A stretch of 64,000 bases of DNA from Physcomitrium patens (Eukaryota; Streptophyta; Bryopsida; Funariales; Funariaceae): contig NC_037272.1 in NCBI RefSeq assembly GCF_000002425.4, forward strand, positions 13,590,174 through 13,654,173. Reading direction: 5' to 3'. The notes under the pieces are model-generated. The model had not been told where the DNA came from. It did not search any database and worked only from the letters and a program-made list of their open reading frames with translations. Below are positions 12,566 through 23,489 of this stretch, piece by piece; the stretch's first letter is position 1; each line of letters starts with the position of its first letter. The translations under genes and the position numbers were made by a program.

Positions 12566-13897
12566 TGTCATGTTGTGATTTGGCTATTATATGAAAATAA
12601 TGAAATTATATACTTAATATACAATTTATTAAGTAACATGGTGAAAGCTATGTTATTAGATTTTAGTTGGTTGTAGAATATAATTTGATTATTATCTTGA
12701 GAAAAAGTTATTTAAAAAGATTACTATAAAATTTGTATAAGTTTAATTTTTATTTTGATAGTGGCTTTTAAGATTGGATTTGGTTGATAGTAACTTCTAA
12801 ATATTTAGAGTCATCTTTGTTAGATATTGGTGACATTTGAAAACTTATTTTGGTTCTTTTATTTAATGTTTAGAGTATAAATTATATAAATCTTATAAAA
12901 AAAGGATTGAAGAAGGATTTTGGTAGCAAAGGGAGTAATTAGGGCACCAATATAAATAAATGGAGATGGATGATGAAAATCTCCATTCCTATTGATCAAA
13001 AATCATGATCAATGGGCTTTGAGGAGGCTATCCGAGGCCATATTAGGGATTAGGATTAGTTTTTTGAAGCCATTTGAGCTTTGAAGGCTAGGATTAGCTA
13101 GTTTAGATTTTTGGCTATGGTTTTGGTACAAATCTTATATGATTTGGAGTTTATATAAAAGAAATATAGGCGCTCAAAGTTAAGGTATTGATTTGGGAGC
13201 TACAATCACTTTTTTTGACATAACGCATACGTACGGAGGATAATTGAAGATCGGTGATTGCAACTAGAGAGAACACTTTTTTGGCTACACTTTTTACATA
13301 CAACTTTCTGGATCTAAGTTAGGATGAAGGAGTTATTAGATTTTGAAGTCTGTGCATGTAATCTAAGGATAGTAAGTGACCCTATTTACTAGTGGTTGTG
13401 TCTTGAGCTATATCTTGAGTAATTTGATAAGGTGTTGACTCAAAATTTGAGAAAATATATAATTTCATGTTAGTAAACTTTGTATATAGGTTTGATGACA
13501 TTTGAGTATTGGATTCTTGAGATATTAAGAAAATAGTGCTCATGTATTTGTAAATTAGGATTTAGAGCATCTGCTAGGGTTTTTTAGATGCCAAAAGATT
13601 GGGAGTGAATTTGCAATTGGATTTTTTTGAAGTAAGAGTAAAAGGTGGATTCTACCTATTCTATAAATTTGAAATAAACTAAACAGTTAGAACAAGAGTT
13701 ATGAATTTCTAAAGTTTGGGACAAGAAAATCATTTGCAAGAAAAATATGTTTTGAAGGGATTTTGTTATATTTTGAATTTTATGCAAAAGCAAAGGAGTT
13801 TTGAGAGGTAAGATAAGATTCATATAAAGGTTTAAGCTAAACTCTCTATAGCTAGATATCCATCTTTTTCCGAGATAGAAAATCATGCCATACTACA
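12566..13897 (+). repeat. E 5' LTR
   Basis: Same length as, and collinear with, the 3' LTR at 38,456. It starts TGTCATGTTGTG and ends ATACTACA, decayed forms of the family termini TGTCGT...ACGACA. Its 5' flank is family A sequence of G1. Confidence 0.9.
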
Positions 13898-15094
13898 GAC
13901 CTGATAAACCCAATGTGAAAATTTCTAAGTTAGAGAGTTTTGAAGAAATATTTTGGCTTTCTAATATGGAAGGGGGGGAAAGAAGTGGTAGTAGGGATTG
14001 CATTGGGGCATCTCCATTGCAACTTGATCCTACTACAACTCAAATATTTCAAGTATTTACACTTTTTATGCAACAACAGCAAGTAGTCGAACGCAAGGAA
14101 GCAATGGCTACTAAAGCCTGCAATCTATTTTTGGTTTATTGAATCAATTTGATAGAAGAAATATTTCTAAATATCTTAAGTATTATTCTTAAAAGATAGA
14201 GCTCAATAAAGTACAGAAGAAAGATATAATCTTAATATTTGAGCTTACAATTGTACTAGAGCTTCATAAGTATATAAAGAGAATTATTCAAACTCATGGA
14301 GAGAAATGGGAGGATTTTATCTTTTAGCTAAAAGAAGAGTATTCTTTAGAAGATGCAAAAAAGGTGACAAGAAAATTGTTTATAGAATGGATCATTAAAT
14401 CCAATAAGGGGTTGGTTGTAAATGAGTTATTTCAAGAATTTGAAAGACAATTTCTTCAATTGTCTTGAGTGGAAAAGCTTACACTTGAAAATAATAAGGT
14501 GGAGTTATTTTTTCAATCAACTAGCAATAATTTATAAAAGAAGTTGGAATTACTATTGGAAGATAATATAGAAGATGATGGACTTACTACTGATTGGAAG
14601 AAAGTCTCTAAAGCTATGGGCATACTTGCTAAAAGAAAGTATCGAAGGGGTAAGGTGGTAGTAAGGCAAGAGACTAGACCTCTATCAACAACAATACCTC
14701 ATAGGCAATTATCATAACCTGCTATATCAGTAAGTACTATTCCAATTCCTATGTCTATATTTGTACCACAAAAAGATGCAATTGATGAGTTAGTAAAAAG
14801 AATGAAAGACTTACAAATCAAATTGACAAAGCTAGAGGAGAAAGAAAGATTATGTGAGATCAAACTTGCATCAAAACAAGGATATATACAAAGATGTGTT
14901 TGATGTGATAGTATTGAACATCTTTATAAGGAATGTGGAGATTTTACTGATATTTTGCAACAGGGAGTAATTTTATAGAAAGATGGAAAAACTACGTTGC
15001 AAAATACAGGTGAGTTTTTCAAAATCAATTTTGGAAAGGAAAAGATGAAGAAGGTTTTCGAAGAGCATTTATTTCAATAGGCTATGGCATCAAG
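13898..15094 (+). mobile_element. E gag region, first part
   Basis: Directly follows the 5' LTR. A reading frame begins near the LTR border, and the following stretch translates in pieces into a gag-like protein rich in charged helices. A zinc-knuckle-like CX2C...H...C block lies near 14,895-14,935. The region stops at 15,094, where K is inserted, and resumes at 31,882. It is broken several times. Confidence 0.65.
15090..15094. repeat. K target-site duplication, left copy
   Basis: TCAAG here pairs with TCAAA at 31,882-31,886, directly after the 3' LTR of K: a 5-bp duplication with one later change. Confidence 0.7.
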
Positions 15095-15679
15095 TGTCAT
15101 GGATATACTCATATAAGCTAGTAATTACATATACAAGTAGATAAAAGTAAGTTAATTCTATAATATTTAATATGAAAGCTTCCAAGAAGCTTCATAGATG
15201 CTGCTTTGACTTCATAGGTGTCTTTAATTGACTTTTTGGATTAGAAACGTGGTCAACAAGTTGGCCATGTGCCACACATGTTGTTAGCTTGAAGATCAAG
15301 CTAACTATGTGGCCCACATGTAGAAAAAATTGCCTCGTAAGTCAAGGCATGTATCCTACAAAGTCAACACATATTGGAGGTCCTATAGAACATCGCCATG
15401 TTGTCGTGTTGTAACACGAGTATACCGTGAAAATATAAAGAAAGGGGACTTTTATTAATGTTCAGTTACCTCGAATATTGGGAGCAACGACCAACTCCAG
15501 TGCAAATACTGAGTGGCCAGATTCAGTCACCCCGTTACAGTCAGCCGGGGCATACTGAAATGCTCCGTTCGATTCCAATAACAGGAGTCAGCAGGAAGAG
15601 AAAGGACTAATTCACACGACGGGTGAGCCTGGTTCGAAGAGCCAATTGGATCCAATTTCAAGAATCCAATCCGGGTCCT

Positions 15680-16035
15680 CTTACCCAATATGAGACCTGC
15701 ATTGGTCGGACAACCCAATGCAGTCTAATTACGAGAAAATCCAGGTCTTACTACAGGCCTTAGTCAGTGTGACGCGAAGGACCAATTTGATCCAATTACG
15801 GAAAAATCCAGGTCTTACTACGGGCATCTTACCCAATATGAGACCTGAATTGGCCGGACAACCCAATGCAGTCTAATTACGAGAAAATCCAGGTCTTACT
15901 ATGGGCATCTTACCCAATATGAGACCTGAATTGGCCGAGCAACCCAATGCAGTCTAATTACGGAAAAATTCAGGTCTTAGTACGGGCATCTTACCCAATA
16001 TGAGACCTGAATTAGTCGGGCGACTCAATGTGGAC
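15680..16035 (+). repeat. 81-bp tandem repeat within C1
   Basis: The block CTTACCCAATATGAGACCTG begins at about 15,680, 15,828, 15,909 and 15,990. The last three are spaced exactly 81 bp apart; the first interval (148 bp) holds a variant unit. Units also share ACAACCCAATGCAGTCTAAT and AAATCCAGGTCTTACTA. The related element C2 has a single copy of this block. Confidence 0.9.
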
Positions 16036-16069
16036 TCGAGTACGGGGTTTCGATTCTGTTTCAGGCTGT

Positions 16070-16074
16070 CCTAT
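16070..16074. repeat. Element A target-site duplication, left copy
   Basis: CCTAT directly before the 5' LTR; the identical CCTAT follows the 3' LTR at 22,427-22,431. The C1 sequence joins correctly across it. Confidence 0.93.
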
Positions 16075-16626
16075 TGTCACGGCCATAATCATGTAAGCTA
16101 ATAATTACATATAGAAATAGGTAGAAGTAAGTAAAAGTAGATAAAAGTAAGTTAATTTTATAATATTTAATATAGAAGCTTTCTAGAAACTTCCTAGACG
16201 CTACTTTGACTTCATAGGTGTCTTTAATTGACTTTTTGGATTAGAAACGTGGTCAACAAGTTGGCCATGTGCCACACATGTTGTTAGCTTGAAGATCAAG
16301 CTAACTATGTAGCCCACACGTAGAAAAACTTGCCTTGTAAGTCAAGGCATGTGTCCTACAAAGTCAACACATATTGGAGGTCCTTTAGAACGTCGCCACG
16401 TAGCCCCTAGTTAGATAGTATATATAGAGACAAGAGTGAAGGCTTCTTCACTCTTGTCAACTCCTTTCTTGCTTCTAGTCCAGGTTCAAGAGTCTTTAGT
16501 TTCTTGTCTTGTGGCAATAGCCATTCCAGTTTCCTTTTAATATACCTACTTATTTATATTTTGACTTATTATATCGAGATAGCCTTTTTGTGTATATTTT
16601 CCCTCATCGAGTCTTTGTCCTTAACA
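16075..16626 (+). repeat. Element A 5' LTR
   Basis: 552 bp, begins TGTCACGG and ends CCTTAACA. Contains a TATA box (about 16,419-16,426, TATATATA-like) and, just downstream, a perfect inverted repeat. Differs from the 3' LTR at 11 positions by eye. Confidence 0.95.
16419..16460 (+). promoter_or_regulatory. TATA box and inverted repeat at the expected transcript start of element A
   Basis: TATATATAG at about 16,419 is followed by GACAAGAGTGAAG (from 16,429), a 4-base loop and CTTCACTCTTGTC: a perfect 13-bp stem. The right arm plus the next two bases, CACTCTTGTCAA (16,449-16,460), starts about 30 bases after the TATA box, where transcription would be expected to begin. The same arrangement is in the LTRs of K and, decayed, in J1 and M. 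Promoter use is inferred. Confidence 0.65.
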
Positions 16627-16628
16627 GA

Positions 16629-16640
16629 TTGACAAGAGTG
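16629..16640 (+). other. Candidate self-priming site of element A
   Basis: TTGACAAGAGTG, two bases after the 5' LTR, is the exact complement of CACTCTTGTCAA at 16,449-16,460 in the LTR. Tf1-type elements prime reverse transcription by folding the 5' end of their own RNA onto such a site next to the LTR. A short ATCAGAGC at 16,651-16,658 recalls the initiator-Met tRNA site of many plant elements, but it lies about 20 bases from the LTR, so it is the weaker alternative. Confidence 0.6.
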
Positions 16641-16834
16641 CACTTACAATATCAGAGCTTTGTTTTTCTTGAGTGAGAGTGGATTATCCCTTTCTCTTGA
16701 CAAGACATAAGCATATTAGAAGTTTACGGATTACCCACTTCTAAACTGATATTGTTCTTAGTATCTTCTTTGTTATCAAGTCTTTCTTTTCTTTTGTCTT
16801 GAGCAGTATCAAACAAATTTTTCTTAGTGTCATT

Positions 16835-17765
16835 ATGGCAGAGCTTATTGAAATGAAGAGTGCAATGGCACAAATGCAAGAGCAAATGAGGGAGTTAATG
16901 CTTGCGATGCATCAACTCAATTCACCAACACATGAAAGAACAAGAATAGCAGAAAGTGGGGATATAGAGATGATCGGAGCTGCTTCAACATCTACAACAA
17001 ATCACGTTCCTTCTCCAATTGTACAACACCCTGTAAGCACTAGAGAACCAAGAATTGCCTTACCCGAGAAATTTGATGGTACGAGATCAAAGTTTCGAGG
17101 GTTCATCAATCAAGTACAATTGGCAATTGAACTTCAACCGCAAAGCTATCCAACTCCAGGATCACAAGTTAGGTTTATTGGCACTCTATTTTTTGGTTCT
17201 GCATTATCATGGTTTTTGTCTTTTCTTGAATAACGAAATCTAATATTGGACAATTTGGAAGCTTTTTTGGCGGAGTTTCGATCTATGTATGGTGAACACG
17301 ATGCAACTCGTGTTGCAACAAATAAGATCAAAATTCTGCAACAAGGAAATCGCTCAGTAATAGTGTATGCTTCACAATTTTGACAACTTGCAATTGACAT
17401 CAAGTGGGATGATGCTGCACTCATTAGTCAATTTTTTTATGGATTGCAATACGAAGTAAAGAAATTGATGCTCAACTTACCTGATCCTCAAACTTTGAGT
17501 CAAGCAATCGATTTTGCGGTAAAATGTGATAATCAACTTTTCGAATTTCGATCTGAGAATCATTCACGGGAACCTCAACGTTATTACTCAATGGCAACAT
17601 CAACATCTTTGTCAAACGTACATTCGGAAGTAGAAGACATGCAAATTGACGCAGTACGTTTTAAACCCCTAACTGAGCAAGAAAAGATTCGTCGTCGTCA
17701 AGAAGGATTATGTTTATATTGCAGAGAACCTAAGCACACTGCTCAACATTGTCCAAAGAAGTGAC
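16835..17765 (+). mobile_element. Element A gag region
   Basis: Begins at the ATG shared with K (protein start MAELIEMKSAMAQMQEQ). The order is a short coiled-coil-like N-terminus, the capsid-type KFDGTRSKFRGFINQV block (about 17,066-17,115) and a zinc knuckle CLYCREPKHTAQHC near 17,708-17,750 for RNA binding. Homologous gag stretches occur in K, M and the piece inside the copia relic. It is broken in this copy. Confidence 0.85.
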
Positions 17766-17849
17766 GCAACTATAAAATGAGGGATACGATGGTCAAAGAA
17801 AACAACATGTCGGAAAATGGATTCGTCCAGCTACAATAGGGACCGTGCA

Positions 17850-20800
17850 GCTGGAACCTTATACAATTCCTAATGAAGGTCCTATCCTCTCCTCAGAACC
17901 CTCTCCTTGTTTTATAATAGACTTATATTTAGGACCTAAGAATTACAAAGCCTCTGTTTTATTAGATTCAGGAGCCTCAGCATGTTTTTTAGATGAACAA
18001 TTTGTTAAAAGTCGTAAAATACCTTTTATACAGAAACCTAAACCAGTACATGTAGAAGTCATAGATGGTTGTCCCTTGTCTTCTGGAGATGTCACTCATG
18101 AAACTCATCCTATAAAAGTAACAATAGACGGTCATGATAGCTACATAGCTTTTAACATAATTAAATCCCCGTTCAATCCAGTTATTTTAGGTTTATCTTG
18201 GCTAGAAAAATATAACCCTCGAATAGATTGGAATTCGCATAAACTTGACTTTTCCCAGAGCGTTATTAATAGTTCTACTAACCAAGTAAAAAATTATAAG
18301 TCTAGTATAGTAAAACCCGTACTGATAGGTGCAAAAGCATTTATACACGCAGCAAAAGAAGGATCAACTTTTGCTATTTATGCTGCACCTATTTCTGAAA
18401 ACGTAAAGACTTCAAGTGGCATTCCAAGTCAATATCAGGAGTATCAAGATGTTTTTGAGAAAAAGAATGTAGATATTCTTCCTGAGCATCGTCCATATGA
18501 TTGTTCAATCGACCTCAAGGAAGGAACTCAGCCACCATTTGGACCAATTTACAGTTTATCGCAAGATGAGATGGCTGAACTCAAGACATATATTGACGAG
18601 AATTTAGCGAAGAATTTCATACGCCATTCAAAATCTCCAGCAGGAGCTCCAATTCTATTCGTAAAGAAAAAAGATGGATCTTTACGAATGTGTGTTGATT
18701 ATCGAAGACTCAACAAGATCACAATCAAGAACAGGTATCCATTACCTTTGATATCAGGACTCTTTGACCAGTTGAATCAAGCTAAGATCTATACAAAAAT
18801 AGATCTAAGAGGAGCATATAATCTAGTACGGATCAAAGAAGGAGATGAATGAAAGACTGCGTTTCGAACTAGGTATGGACATTTCGAATATAATGTCATG
18901 CCCTTTGGACTCACGAATACACCAGCTACTTTTCAACATCTCATGAATGATGTATTTCGTGAATTCTTAGACAATTTTGTCGTCTGCTATCTAGACGATA
19001 TCTTGATCTATTCTAAGAACGTCGAAGAACATGAAATACTTGTTCGTCAAGTATTACAAAAACTTAGAGATGCAGGATTGTACGCCAAGATGGAAAAGTG
19101 TGTATTTCACACTACTCAAGTTGACTTTTTAGGATATATCATTTCAAATGATGGTCTCATGATGGATTCTAAGAAAGTCCAAACAATCATGGATTGAAAG
19201 ATTTCAAGGAAAGTAAGAGATGTCCAATGTTTCTTGGGATTTGCCAATTACTATCGGATCTTCATCAAAGATTTCTCACGAGTTGCAGCTCCACTTACAC
19301 GCTTGACTAGTAAAGATAAATTTCAATGGAATCAAGAAGCGGAAGCAGCATTTGAAGCCTTGAAGACATCGTTTGTCTCTGCACCAGTCTTATATCGTGT
19401 TGACTTTTCCAAGGCATTTTTTATAGAAATCGATGCATCAGATTTTATCACAAATGGGAACAGATGACAAACTTCATCCGATAGCTTTTCATTCAAGAAA
19501 ATTCTCAACAGTTGAGATCAATTATGAGATCCACGATAAAGAACTTCTTGCGATTGTGGATTCTTTTCAAGAATGGCGTCATTATCTAGAAGGCGCTTCT
19601 AGTCCAGTCACTGTGTATATAGATCACAAGAACCTCGAGTATTTCATGTCAGCATGCGTGTTGAATCGTCGTCAAGCTCGTTGGAGTATGTCTTTGTCAA
19701 GATTCAAGTTCATTATCACTTATCGGCCAGAAAAACAACAAGATTTGTCCGATGCCCTATCTAGACGTTCTTATTTTGTACCAAAAGAAGGAGATGCAGC
19801 TTTTGAGCAACAAAGAACGGTCCTCTTGAAACCGGAGCAATTTCATCTCCGAGCAATGAAATCAACATTGACTGTTGATTCAACTTTTCTCAAGCAAATC
19901 CAGTCCAGTATGTCCTCAGACCCTCTTGTTCATGATATGGAGAATAATTCTTTCAAGTCTCATGATCCTTCTAAGTACGAATTCAAGAATAATCTATTAT
20001 ATTTTGAAGGACGCCTATATGTTCCAGAAGGAGAAGCACGTTTACGTGTTCTTCAAGCACGTCATGACTTTCCAGCAGCAGGGCACTTTGGATATAATAA
20101 GACTTTGGAACTCATATCAAGAGATTTTTGGTGGCCACAAATGTGGAAGTCAGTCAAAGACTTTGTACAATCATGTGATATTTGTTCAAGATCAAAAATT
20201 CCTCGTCATCGACCTTACGGACTTCTTCAGCCATTACCTATACCAGAACAACCATGGTCTTCTGTTTCTATGGATTTCATCATAGATCTTCTAAGCTCAA
20301 GATCTTATGATTCTATATTTGTGATAGTAGATCGTTTCACTTAGATGGCACACTTTGTGCCATGTACAAAATCTATCACAGGTGAAGAAACAGCTAAGCT
20401 TTTCATTGATAATATCTATCGCTATCATGGATTACCTAAAGATATCATATCGGATAGGGGAACTCAATTTGTGTCAAGATTCTAGAGGACCCTTTTCAAG
20501 ATTTTAAAAGTGGACATAAAGCTATCTTCGGCTTTCCATCCTCAAACTGATGGACAAACAGAGCGTGTAAATCAAGTCTTGGAGCAGTATTTAAGGTGTA
20601 CTATCAACTACCAACAAGATAATTGGATAACCCTTCTGCCATTGGCAGAGTTTGCTTATAATAATACGGTACATTCTTCCACACAACAAACACCTTTCTT
20701 TGCCAATTATGGCTATCATCCACGACTTGATACTTTTGATTTTTTAAAAGTTGATAATCGTGCAGCAGAAGATATGGCAAATCGGTTGTCAGAGTTACAT

Positions 20801-21000
20801 GCAATAATGAAGATACAATTGAAGGAAGCTCAAGAACGACAAAAGATAAACGTAGATCTATATCGTAAGGAGCAACCACAACTCAACGTGGATGATAAGG
20901 TATGGCTATTTCGTCGCAATATCAAGACTACTCGACCTTGTGACAAGTTGGACTATCGTAGGCTTGGCCCCTTTTCTGTTTCTGAACAGATCAACCCAGT
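17850..21000 (+). mobile_element. Element A pol region
   Basis: Domains in gypsy order. Protease has LDSGAS near 17,962-17,979. Reverse transcriptase has [19 protein letters not shown] near 18,657-18,715, the MPFGLTN block near 18,898, and YLDDILIYS near 18,988-19,014. RNase H spans about 19,390-19,760. Integrase has an HHCC zinc-binding block (H...GH...CDIC) near 20,060-20,200, a D..D..E core through the FHPQTDGQTERVNQ block near 20,530-20,575, and a GPF-type C-terminal block near 20,960. It is broken several times. The order RT-RH-INT is diagnostic of Ty3/gypsy. Confidence 0.92.
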
Positions 21001-21134
21001 TGCATATCGGTTACATCTACCAGAGTCAATGAAAATCCATCCTGTATTCCACGTGTCTCTTCTTGAACCATATAAGACAGTGGATATACAAGGAAGAAGA
21101 CAAATGCCACCGCCTCCTATAGAAGTAGATAATA

Positions 21135-21260
21135 ATGAAGAATTTGAGGTGGAAGAGATATTAGACTCAAGGCGGCGCCGAAATAAGTTGGAATATCTTG
21201 TTCATTGGCGCGGATATGATATTAGTGAACGCACATGGGAGCCATCCAGGAATCTAGCAA
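21135..21260 (+). mobile_element. Element A chromodomain
   Basis: Pattern EFEVEEILDSR...KLEYLVHWRGYDISERTWEPS at the end of the integrase frame, with the aromatic residues Y, W and W of a classical chromodomain that can bind methylated histone H3. This type is close to the classical chromodomains of fungal and non-seed-plant chromoviruses, from memory; placement needs a tree. It implies targeting of integration to heterochromatin, consistent with the nested layout. Confidence 0.85.
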
Positions 21261-21428
21261 ATGCATCAGCTAAAGTCAAAGTTTTTCATCAACGACATCC
21301 ATCAAAACCAAGATGAAAATCTCTCTTATAAAAGAGACAAGATTGAGGCAAGATAACATTCAATTTCCTATCCTTGTTTGTAACTTCTTTGCATTTGTGA
21401 CGCTAATTAGATAGAGAGCCAACAACCA

Positions 21429-21833
21429 ATGGATTCAACTCAAGAACCTTCGTTTGTTGACCTACCGGACGAGACATTACGATTGTCACAACCTTCAAGA
21501 CGACGCAATCGAGATGAACATCTTCAAGAACGACATGTTCTTCCTCGAATAGATGGTGAGATACAACGCGTTTGGTATCACGATTTGGGAAGGGACTCCC
21601 GATGTTTGGTGATTTTGTTAGAGGTAGGAACAACTCCTGATGGTGTTCCAAATATTCTATTCGAAGGAAGTTACGAAGGCCTCAACAATGATCAAATAAC
21701 TGGGAGATCTTCACGCCCTGGTATGGGACACTACCGATGGTTGAGAGGCCCTATCAATCATCTTCGAAGAGAACAGAGATCAGAGTATGTGGCGAATACA
21801 ATTCGTCGCATCATAGATTTTCTCAACATATGA
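21429..21833 (+). mobile_element. Extra 3' reading frame of element A, unknown function
   Basis: 134 codons between the chromodomain and the 3' LTR, starting MDSTQEPSFVDLPDE and ending IIDFLNI, about 110 bases after the end of pol and 40 bases before the LTR. The product is small and rich in Arg and acidic residues, with SRRRNRDE and RREQRSEY stretches and a central hydrophobic LVILLEVG block. No signal peptide, membrane segment or known domain is visible to me. Diverged homologues sit at the same place in K (about 30,895-31,300) and on the minus strand in G1 (12,257-12,565 and 39,788-about 39,930), so it is a regular part of the family. I do not recognise it. Confidence 0.75.
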
Positions 21834-21860
21834 TGACCGCTCCTCATGGAACTCGTCTCT

Positions 21861-21874
21861 AGAAGGGGGGGTAA
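21861..21874 (+). other. Polypurine tract of element A
   Basis: AGAAGGGGGGG followed by TAA directly before the 3' LTR start (TGTCATGG at 21,875); expected primer site for plus-strand DNA synthesis. Equivalent tracts precede the 3' LTRs of K and E. Confidence 0.85.
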
Positions 21875-22426
21875 TGTCATGGCCATAATCATGTAAGCTA
21901 ATAATTACATATAGAAATAGGTAGAAGTAAGTAAAAGTAGATAAAAGTAAGTTAATTCTATAATATTTAATATAGAAGCTTCCTAGAAACTTCCTAGATG
22001 CTGCTTTGACTTCATAGGTGTCTTTAATTGGCTTTTTGGATTAGAAACGTGGTCAACAAGTTGGCCATGTGCCACACATGTTGTTAGCTTGAAGATCAAG
22101 CTAACTATGTGGCCCACACGTAGAAAAACTTGCCTTGTAAGTCAAGGCATGTGTCCTACAAAGTCAACACATATTGGAGGTCCTATAGAACGTCGCCATG
22201 TAGCCCCTAGTTAGATAGTATATATAGAGACAAGAGTGAAGGCTTCTTCACTCTTGTCAACTCCTTTCTTGCTTCTAGTCCAGGTTCAAGAGTCTTTAGT
22301 TTCTTGTCTTGTGGCAATAGCCATTCCAGTTTCCTTTTAATATACCTCCTTATTTATATTTTGACTTATTATATCGAGATAGCCTTTTTGTGTATATTTT
22401 CCCTCATCGAGTCTTTGTCCTTGACA
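21875..22426 (+). repeat. Element A 3' LTR
   Basis: 552 bp, begins TGTCATGG and ends CCTTGACA, followed by the CCTAT duplication at 22,427-22,431. Confidence 0.95.
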
Positions 22427-22431
22427 CCTAT

Positions 22432-23251
22432 TCTCTGTGCCGTTTCAGGGAACGTTGTTTTCGGTAAATGGATCTCTTAAAGGTAAAAACAGAGGAAAAA
22501 GCTCTGATAGCGGGAGCCAATTTTGGATCTAAGCTCTGACTGTGGGAGCCAATTCCGGATCCAAGATGGAAGATTGAAGAAATTCAGAGGATAAGGTTAG
22601 GAGGAGAATAAGTTTTTGGGGGGATTTTTTTTGATCGAGGAGCTAGCTTCAAGCTTTTTCAAGGTTACTAGTTCAGTTTTATTGGAGGTTTTTGAAGATC
22701 AAGGGGATTGGAGAGGAGCTTCATGCTTCAGGTCGGGGAAGAAAAGACGGAGAATTGGGTTTTTCTTCTTCATGGGGTTTTGGGAAGACTGAGGCAATCG
22801 TTGCTGAAGTCAGTGTTGTAATGGTGAATCGAGATTTTTAATGAAGTAGGTTTGATTACTCTGAACTGTTTTATGAAATCGAGGTACGTTTGTGATTGAA
22901 GAATTAAAAGGGTGTCTATAGGATTGAGTATGCGGAGTGAATGAAATTTATTGGGTTAATCTAACAAGATAGTCAGTGGATACAAGATCATAAGTACAAA
23001 GCGGTATCGAAGATTAGCAGATTGGGTTGTTCGAGGTTCTCTGTAACGTCTAGAGACCTACCGGTTGGGGCAAAAAGGCCTTCGACAAGCAGTCGAAGGG
23101 CATCCGTATAGATTTACGATGTATTCTTGCAGTCGTTTATATTCCAGCAGTCAAAAACTGATAGACTGCTTGACTATTAGCAAATCTCCATACTACCTTC
23201 TATAACCAAACGCTCAGCGCGTTCTCGAGCAGGAAAGCACGTAATACGACA
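22432..23251 (+). repeat. C1, right part
   Basis: Continuation of the C1 solo LTR after element A. It is the reverse complement counterpart of 28,562-about 29,430 of C2, including shared blocks for 'cgtctagagacctac' and the terminal GTAATACGACA. There are no open frames of note. Confidence 0.8.
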
Positions 23252-23255
23252 ACGT

Positions 23256-23489
23256 AGCCCTTAGTTAGATAGTATATATAAGGACAAGAGTGAAGCCTTC
23301 TTCACTCTTGTCAACTCCTTTCTTGCTTCTAGTTTAGTTTCAAGGGTCTCTAGTTTTCTTGTCTTTTGGCAATAGCCATTCTAGTTTCTCTTTTAATATA
23401 CATACTTATTTATTTATATTTTGTTACCTTTCTTTGAGTGAAGGCTCACTTGTCTGGATTATTTTTTCATCGAGTTCTTATCCTTGACA
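23256..23489 (+). repeat. K 5' LTR, right part
   Basis: Completes the K LTR begun at 15,095. It holds the TATA box, the GACAAGAGTGAAG inverted repeat (right arm at 23,303-23,314) and the family end CCTTGACA. The priming-like stretch TTGACAAAAGTA follows at 23,492-23,503, one mismatch from the complement of the LTR arm over 11 bases. Confidence 0.9.

Larger units (their letters stand above)
16075..22426 (+). mobile_element. A: young Ty3/gypsy chromovirus, near full length
   Basis: Identical-length LTRs (552 bp: 16,075-16,626 and 21,875-22,426), perfect 5-bp CCTAT duplication, complete set of parts. Leader with a self-complementary priming site (16,629-16,640); gag about 16,835-17,765; protease, reverse transcriptase, RNase H and integrase about 17,850-21,000; chromodomain about 21,135-21,260; an extra reading frame 21,429-21,833; polypurine tract before the 3' LTR. 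By-eye LTR difference is 11 of 552 (2%), nine of them transitions, so it is the youngest dated layer here, of order a million years if flowering-plant rates hold. The coding part is broken about six times. Confidence 0.95.
15402..23251 (+). mobile_element. C1: solo LTR of an E-like family, split by element A
   Basis: Inserted in the 5' LTR of K with a 4-bp duplication (ATGT at 15,398-15,401, ACGT at 23,252-23,255; intact K LTR has ACGT here). Its ends, TGTCGTGTTGTAAC and GTAATACGACA, match the E-family LTR termini, and the whole is the reverse complement relative of C2 (28,562-29,793). Without element A and its duplication it is about 1,490 bp against 1,232 bp for C2; the excess is mainly an 81-bp tandem repeat. 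There is no internal coding region, so it is read as a solo LTR, in plus orientation by comparison with E. Confidence 0.8.

Noticed and set aside
15527-15718. A 63-codon minus-strand frame in C1 that is also open in C2 (29,478-29,669, plus strand)
   Set aside because: It lies in an LTR, both copies are fairly young so openness is expected, and the few differences look neutral. No domain or start context supports a gene.
21429-21833. An envelope gene for the extra frame of element A
   Set aside because: It is too short, with no signal peptide or membrane-spanning segment visible.
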